Source: Plazaster borealis (Eukaryota; Echinodermata; Asteroidea; Forcipulatida; Labidiasteridae). From it: a stretch of DNA of 64,000 bases. Location of the stretch: positions 2,480,001 to 2,544,000 of the forward strand of contig CM037470.1 in assembly GCA_021014325.1 (NCBI GenBank), read 5' to 3'. Position 1 is the stretch's first letter; each line of letters opens with the position of its first letter. The position numbers and the translations under genes were made by a program. Below are positions 59,801 through 64,000 of the stretch, in pieces. The notes under the pieces were generated by a model. The model was not told the DNA's origin, made no database searches, and was given only the letters and a program-made list of their open reading frames with translations.

Positions 59801-60501
59801 TGACTCCGCCTCATCACAAGAGCCACACCCAGCAACGGAGGGTGCCACATCACCACAGATGCCGCACCAAGCAATGGATGACTCCGCCTCATCACCAGAG
59901 CCACACCTAGCAACAGAGGATGGCACATCACCACAGATGCCACACCCAGCAACGGATAACACTGCATTATCACAAGAGTCACACCCAGCAACGAAGGATG
60001 CCACATCATCACAAAAAGAGTCACACCCAGCAACAGATGACACCAAATCATCAGAGAAGCCACACCCTTCAACATCAGAGAAGCCACACCCACCAATGGA
60101 AGACACCAAAGCACCCATGTCCCAGGACTCGTTAAAGAATGGGGCAAATAGTGTAGATGTGGCATACCCAGCCATGACGGACACCTCGACAGCACACAGG
60201 ACACAACCAGCCACAGAGAGCAAACTCACTGAGAACACATCCATTAATGGAGATAGTTCTGAAGAAAGGAACTCTAAATCACCACAGGACAGGGATCTCT
60301 CCATTACAGACGATGCTTCCGCACAGAGCGAGACTGAAGCCGTGAAGAAGTTATGCTACCCATCTCTCAGATCCTGTTTTTTATATTTGCCTTCACTCTT
60401 CCTGCTCATCTGGTTCTCGTTGCTTCAACTCAACATGTTTTTCTTTCTTGGGACTCTCAACCCAGACTTGGTGCAACTGACAAACAATTATCAGGCTTTG
60501 G
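56738..60501 (+). CDS. SLC43: SLC43-like membrane transporter, partial gene model
   Basis: Three phase-linked exons (56738-56861, 58105-58339, 59572-60501) encode pieces of an SLC43-family major-facilitator protein. Members carry neutral amino acids or purine bases across the plasma membrane. Diagnostic parts: a TM ending in SVNMQ (family NMQ/NLQ), LLLPKRGHTSYPLLPDDY (SLC43A3 LLMPRGHIPYPLPPNY), and a TM with LLQLNMFFFLGTLNPDL (SLC43A3 FIGTLNSLL). Between these, the central cytoplasmic loop is greatly enlarged by 13-residue repeats. The N-terminal exons, the exon expected between the first two visible ones (about 31 aa after NMQ), and the C-terminal TM7-12 exons were not found. The last probably lie beyond the window. 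It could be a diverged or damaged copy, but all three visible frames are open. Confidence 0.8.
57731..57832 (+). repeat. Near-perfect hairpin between SLC43-like exons
   Basis: AGGAGTGTTGGCTCTGAAAA and GAGCCAGTTTTGAC are answered by GTCAAAACTGTCTCTTTTCA and GAGCCAACACTCCT. The stem is about 34 bp and the loop about 30 bp. Confidence 0.9.
58105..58339 (+). CDS. SLC43: SLC43-like exon: TM6 and start of central loop
   Basis: 235 nt, phase 0 to 1. YETYEISLQTSFFIWAGLCS matches the LLYEKGISLRASF..W-G part of SLC43 TM6, followed by LLLPKRGHTSYPLLPDDY. The loop continues with an acidic stretch (EESHAEEEGQYSPVI). The acceptor is GTTTTCAG. Confidence 0.85.
58768..58905 (+). mobile_element. Palindromic element in an SLC43-like intron
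   Basis: The left arm GCATTGGAAAGAATATTTTA and GAAAGATGG...GTTCCATTCA pairs with TGAATGGAGCATTCCATCTT and AAAATATTCTCACCATTGCA. The centre is CTCGGCTTCGCCTCAG. Confidence 0.85.
59165..59440 (+). mobile_element. MITE family B, right-truncated copy
   Basis: It starts TTTAAAGGGTCTGTATACGT, then carries the same GGCAATACAAGCTTACTTGG and GAAGCGTTACTTCTCAGA blocks. It ends inside the second arm. Confidence 0.75.
59572..60501 (+). CDS. SLC43: SLC43-like exon: repeat-expanded cytoplasmic loop and TM7
   Basis: 930 nt, phase 1 to 1. About 250 residues of hydrophilic loop contain about 11 units of 13 residues (consensus TDDTASSQEPHPA), then a Ser-rich spacer. It ends in a hydrophobic helix: KLCYPSLRSCFLYLPSLFLL, then IWFSLLQLNMFFFLGTLN. 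The last part matches SLC43 TM7. In human SLC43 members this loop is only about 50-100 residues (family knowledge). The donor GTAAGT at 60502 is 14 nt from a SINE tail. Confidence 0.85.
59637..60108 (+). repeat. 39-bp coding minisatellite in the transporter loop
   Basis: Near-perfect units start at 59718, 59757 and 59796 and then every 39 bp with increasing divergence; degenerate units flank them. Each unit encodes T-(D/E)-D-(T/S)-(A/T)-S-(S/P)-Q-(E/M)-P-H-P-A. Because 39 is divisible by 3, all frames on both strands stay open, which explains the long antisense frames here. Confidence 0.9.
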
Positions 60502-60515
60502 GTAAGTATGGGTTA

Positions 60516-60675
60516 ATAATAATAACAATAATAATATTAATAGTGGCTTCTTATATAGCACTCAAATCCGTCACTCAGTGGAGCTCATGGTGCTCCAACA
60601 TTATCACCTCGATACTGGGCAATTTATTTCATTCCTTAAACCATCTCAGCTCCCTTGGGAGTATACAGTCTGTGC
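60516..60675 (-). mobile_element. SINE family I, 3' part near a splice donor
   Basis: A (TAA)n stretch, then TAGTGGCTTCTTATATAGCA and CTCAAATCCGTCACTCAGTG, shared with 47206. It begins 14 nt after the donor at 60502. Confidence 0.82.
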
Positions 60676-61389
60676 TGCCAAATATGTAGCGCATCAAGTT
60701 AAATCAATCAGTTGTGAGAAGAGGGTTTCAATCAAGATAGTAGTAGACACCTCAAAGGGTTCTTCCCTTTGATTGGTTTAAAGCACGTCACATGATATGT
60801 CTTATTTTTACTAGAAAACTGTGCGAACGCGAGGCACTACTATAACTGTGGCAACTGAATGTAGTATACTTATAGCAACCAGTGTATTATACCTATAGCA
60901 ACAGCAGCTTCTTGATACCAAGACGTCTAGGCACACTTTGGGGTGTTAAAACAAAAATTGACTGCTTTTACTTGTGCTATGGTTAAAACTACAATCCTAC
61001 ACAGGCAGAACTAAATATAAAAATTATCTGGTATAAACATTATCTACGTTTTGTTTAACTGTTCAACTCCAAAGTTTATTATACAACAAAGTCATGAGAT
61101 GAATGAAACCCCTTTTTAGTAGCGTTGATCCTAATTCTGTCCAGGTGGGTTGTACCAAATATCTTTGATGCAAAATTATCCAGGACAAGGGACAAGTTTT
61201 ATATTTATTTGTAATTAAAAATCGGGGCATCAAAAACACAACAACAAACAATCACTATACTGATTAAAAGGTTGACATAATTCCTATAGTATTTTGTCTT
61301 CTTTTCAAAATGAGAAAAAAAAAATTAGCTGCTGCAAGCTGCCTACCAACCAGGGGGACCTATGGTATATATATGTGCAAAGAATGGTT

Positions 61390-61592
61390 GAAGTGATTGT
61401 ATACGTTTGGAAATTGGAACCACTGTTTGTTTCAATCCTATATAGTTGTAGATATACCATACAACTAACCTGTGAAAATTTCATTTCAAAAGGTGGTAGC
61501 GTTTTTGAGTTATCGCAAAAAATCTGAAGCGATTTTGTCCCTGCAGGAAGAATAATCTGCAATTGGAATACACTTTCTGAGAAAAGTTACTG
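61390..61592 (+). mobile_element. MITE family B, partial copy
   Basis: From TGATTGTATACGTTTGGAAA to CTTTCTGAGAAAAGTTACT, with AACCTGTGAAAATTTCATTT inside. It abuts a GTCCGAGTC-rich repeat. Confidence 0.75.
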
Positions 61593-61668
61593 TCAAGTCC
61601 GAGTCACCGAAATTGTGACTTGAGATGGACTCGAGTCCGAGTCCTGGACTCGAGTGCTAAAACTCTGA
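61593..61668 (+). repeat. GTCCGAGTC-type repeat, right half
   Basis: GTCAAGTCCGAGTCACCG, then GACTCGAGTCCGAGTCCTGG, ending TAAAACTCTG. It is preceded directly by a MITE B fragment, as the left half at 55795 is followed by one. Confidence 0.65.
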
Positions 61669-62506
61669 TAATAGGTCAATTTCCCCCTAGCAAAGAAACA
61701 GGATCTTTAAGAGTAGTTAACTTGTGTTTTTTTCTTATTATAAATGGGAGATGAATGTTCACCAAATCTGTGTTCTTAACCGTATCAGGACTGGGGGTGG
61801 GTGGGGATGGCAGACGGGTGGGGGCACATTGTGCCCCCTACGATTTGTTATTGCCCGAAGCTTTCTAAGGCTGCATCACAACACACATAGAAAAGAAAAC
61901 AATACAAACTGCGCTAGAACATTATTTCTTTAAACAACTAAAATGTATAGGAAAAAAATAGTTCAGTGGAAATAGCCAATCAAAAAAGAAAAGGAACAGA
62001 AAAACAGGTTCCTTGCAACCCCTTATTTAATTTATGTCAGAGGAACCCCAAAAAGAGGAACCCCAACCCCGGCGCCATTAGATGATTGATTAAAATAATG
62101 AATGCTAAAAACAATGGTTTATTTTACTTCAGAGGGGATCACATCCTACAGCCTTGGAAAAGGATAAAAAAAAGAGAGTGATGAGCAATATCGCCCATTT
62201 GTCTTGAAATTTCACTACATCATAATGTCTATAGGGTAATCAACAACAATTAGCAATTGGTAAATCAAACATGTTATAGACTCAATTTAAACCCCAAACT
62301 GGCACAGAAATGGACCCTGTTTTTTAACAATGAAAATCCCAATTTTATATATCGGACTGGATAACACTGTTCTTTGTCAGGAATATTTAAAGCCCTTCTA
62401 GGAATACCTAGACAAAAAAGAAAACTCAAATGAACTCTTTCCAAAGTGTCTTGTTGGTTGGACATTTATCTGAAATGAACTGTTTTAATTGTTTTTTGTG
62501 TTGCAG

Positions 62507-62575
62507 TATGCTCACCATCTCCAAAGAGATCTACCCTGTCAGGCCTATAGTAAAGGAGCTGCACTTTCCAGCAAG
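62507..62575 (+). CDS. Possible exon before the 14-bp array, unassigned
   Basis: 69 nt between a good acceptor (GTGTTGCAG) and a donor (GTAAAT). The phase needed to follow directly from 60501 hits a TAG; the other two frames are open (one reads ISKEIYPVRPIVKELHFPA). It could follow an exon I missed, be a 3' UTR exon, or be chance. Confidence 0.22.
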
Positions 62576-62644
62576 GTAAATTGGTGCTTGGAGTTTGGTG
62601 CTTGGAGTTTCAAGTTTGGAGCTTGGAGTGTGAACATTGAACAT

Positions 62645-64000
62645 TGTAGTTTCCAGTTTGTAGTTTCCAGTTTGCAGTTTCCAGTTTGTAGTTTCCAGTT
62701 TGTAGTTTCCAGTTTGCAGTTTCCAGTTTGTAGTCTCCAGTTTGCAGTTTCCAGTTTGTAGTTTCCAGTTTGTAGTTTCCAGTCTGTAGTATCGAGTTTG
62801 TAGTATCCAGTTTGTAGTTTCCAGTTTGTAGTTTCCAGTTTGCAGTTTCCAGTTTGTAGTTTCCAGTTTGTAGTTTCCAGTTTGCAGTTTCCAGTTTGTA
62901 GTCTCCAGTTTGCAGTTTCCAGTTTGTAGTTTCCAGTTTGTAGTTTCCAGTTTGCAGTTTCCAGTTTGTAGGTTCCAGTTTGTAGTTTTCAGTTTGTAGT
63001 TTCCAGTTTGTAGTTTCCAGTTTGTAGTTTCCAGTTTGTAGTTTCCAGCTTGTAGTTTTCAGCTTGTAGTTTTCAACTTGTAGTTTCCAGTTTGTAGTTT
63101 TCAGTTTGTAGTTTTCAGTTTGTAGTTACCAGCTTGTAGTTACCAGCTTGTAGTTTCCAGTTTGTAGTTTCCAGTTTGTAGTTTCCAGTTTGTAGTTTCC
63201 AGTTTGTAGTTTCCAGTTTGTAGTTTCCAGTTTGTAGTTTTCAGCTTGTAGTTTTCAGCTTGTAGTTTTCAGCTTGTAGTTTCCAGTTTGTAGTTTCCAG
63301 TTTGTAGTTACCAGTTTGTAGTTATCAGTTTGTAGTTTCCAGTTTGTAGTTTCCAGCTTGTAGTTTTCAGTTTGTAGTTTCCAGTTTGTAGTTTCCAGCT
63401 TGTAGTTTCCAGTTTGTAGTTTCCAGTTTGTAGTTTCCAGTTTGTAGTTTCCAGTTTGTAGTTTCCAGTTTGTAGTTTCCAGTTTGTAGTTTTCAGTTTG
63501 TAGTTTCCAGTTTGTAGTTTCCAGTTTGTAGTTTCCAGTTTGTAGTTTCCAGTTTGTAGTTTCCAGTTTGTAGTTTCCAGTTTGTAGTTTCCAGTTTGTA
63601 GTTTCCAGTTTGTAGTTTCCAGTTTGTAGTTTCCAGTTTGTAGTTTCAAGTTTGTAGGTTCCAGTTTGTAGTTTGCAGTTTGCAGTTTCCAGTTTGTAGT
63701 TTCAAGTGTGTAGTTTCAGTTTGTAGTTTCCAGTTTGTAGTTTCCAGTTTGTAGTTTCCAGTTTGTAGTTTCCAGTTTGTAGTTTCCAGTTTGTAGTTTC
63801 AGTTTGTAGTTTCAGTTTGTAGTTTCCAGTTTGTAGTTTCCAGTTTGTAGTTTCAGTTTGTAGTTTTCCAGTTTGTAGTTTCCAGTTTGTAGTTTCCAGT
63901 TTGTAGTTTCCAGTTTGTAGTTTCAGTTTGTAGTTTCCAGTTTGTAGTTTCCAGTTTGTAGTTTCCAGTTTGTAGTTTCAGTTTGTAGTTTCCAGTTTGT
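62645..64000 (+). repeat. 14-bp satellite-like array, more than 1.3 kb
   Basis: About 96 units of TTTGTAGTTTCCAG run to the window end. Variants: TTTGCAG, CTTGTAG, GTTTTCAG, GTTACCAG, and a 13-bp form TTTGTAGTTTCAG that becomes common after 63712. A rare TAGTCTCC variant appears at 62731 and 62899 inside matching blocks, 168 bp (12 units) apart, showing block duplication. The long minus-strand open frame here is only repeat. Confidence 0.97.

Larger units (their letters stand above)
60502..64000 (+). other. Downstream intron/flank of the transporter gene
   Basis: It holds a SINE part, a MITE B fragment, a GTCCGAGTC repeat half and the 14-bp array. No SLC43 TM8-TM12 exon was recognised, so the gene probably continues past the window. 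Confidence 0.55.

Noticed and set aside
59501..60304. Long minus-strand open frame (267 codons) and a second of 182 codons
   Set aside because: They lie over the 39-bp coding repeat, whose length keeps every frame open. The plus-strand frame has splice sites, correct phase and an SLC43 TM helix; the minus frames have none.
63308..63649. Minus-strand open frame of KLQTGNYKLETT repeats
   Set aside because: Simple translation of the 14-bp array (three units make 14 codons). No start context, domain or splice signals.
62645..64000. CRISPR or telomere-like array
   Set aside because: The units are directly adjacent with no spacers, and the unit is not a telomere repeat.

Overview
This window is animal nuclear DNA. 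It is AT-rich, has many introns, and all exon borders follow GT..AG. Nothing in it is bacterial: no operons, CRISPR arrays, rRNA or phage genes. The domain mix (an RGS-like/C1/DH/PH RhoGEF, TOM70 and an SLC43 transporter) and the very dense load of tRNA-derived SINEs and palindromic MITEs suggest an invertebrate deuterostome, perhaps an echinoderm such as a sea star. That placement is inference, not proof.

Three protein genes are visible. (1) Plus strand, 3048-35137: the 3' part of a Gq/G12/13-linked RhoGEF of the ARHGEF11/ARHGEF12/DRhoGEF2 family. It has 24 phase-consistent exons (4539 nt, 1512 codons plus stop) encoding RGS-like, C1, DH and PH domains, a long Ser/Thr/acidic region with a coiled coil, and an extremely acidic tail. 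The N-terminal part (probably with a PDZ domain) lies before the window. (2) Minus strand, 52579-44923: a complete TOMM70 gene, 11 exons, 565 aa, the mitochondrial outer-membrane preprotein receptor. (3) Plus strand, 56738-60501 and continuing: part of an SLC43-like solute transporter. Its central cytoplasmic loop has been enlarged by a 39-bp (13-residue) coding repeat. Genes 1 and 2 are convergent; genes 2 and 3 appear divergent.

Almost everything else is repeats: at least four tRNA-derived SINE-like families, several inverted-repeat element families (one flanked by TTAA, one about 190-bp family with more than a dozen copies), a long foldback element, one clean nested insertion with a 5-bp target duplication, and many intronic tandem arrays with periods of 14, 20, 33, 74, 86, about 105 and 210 bp. 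The window ends inside a 14-bp satellite-like array longer than 1.3 kb. No autonomous transposase or reverse transcriptase was recognised.

The three genes have no obvious shared pathway. The most interesting points are the repeat-expanded transporter loop, an SLC43 exon I cannot find, a C1 domain with abnormal spacing, the acidic RhoGEF tail, and three exons whose 5' splice sites sit within about 15 bases of a SINE 3' end.
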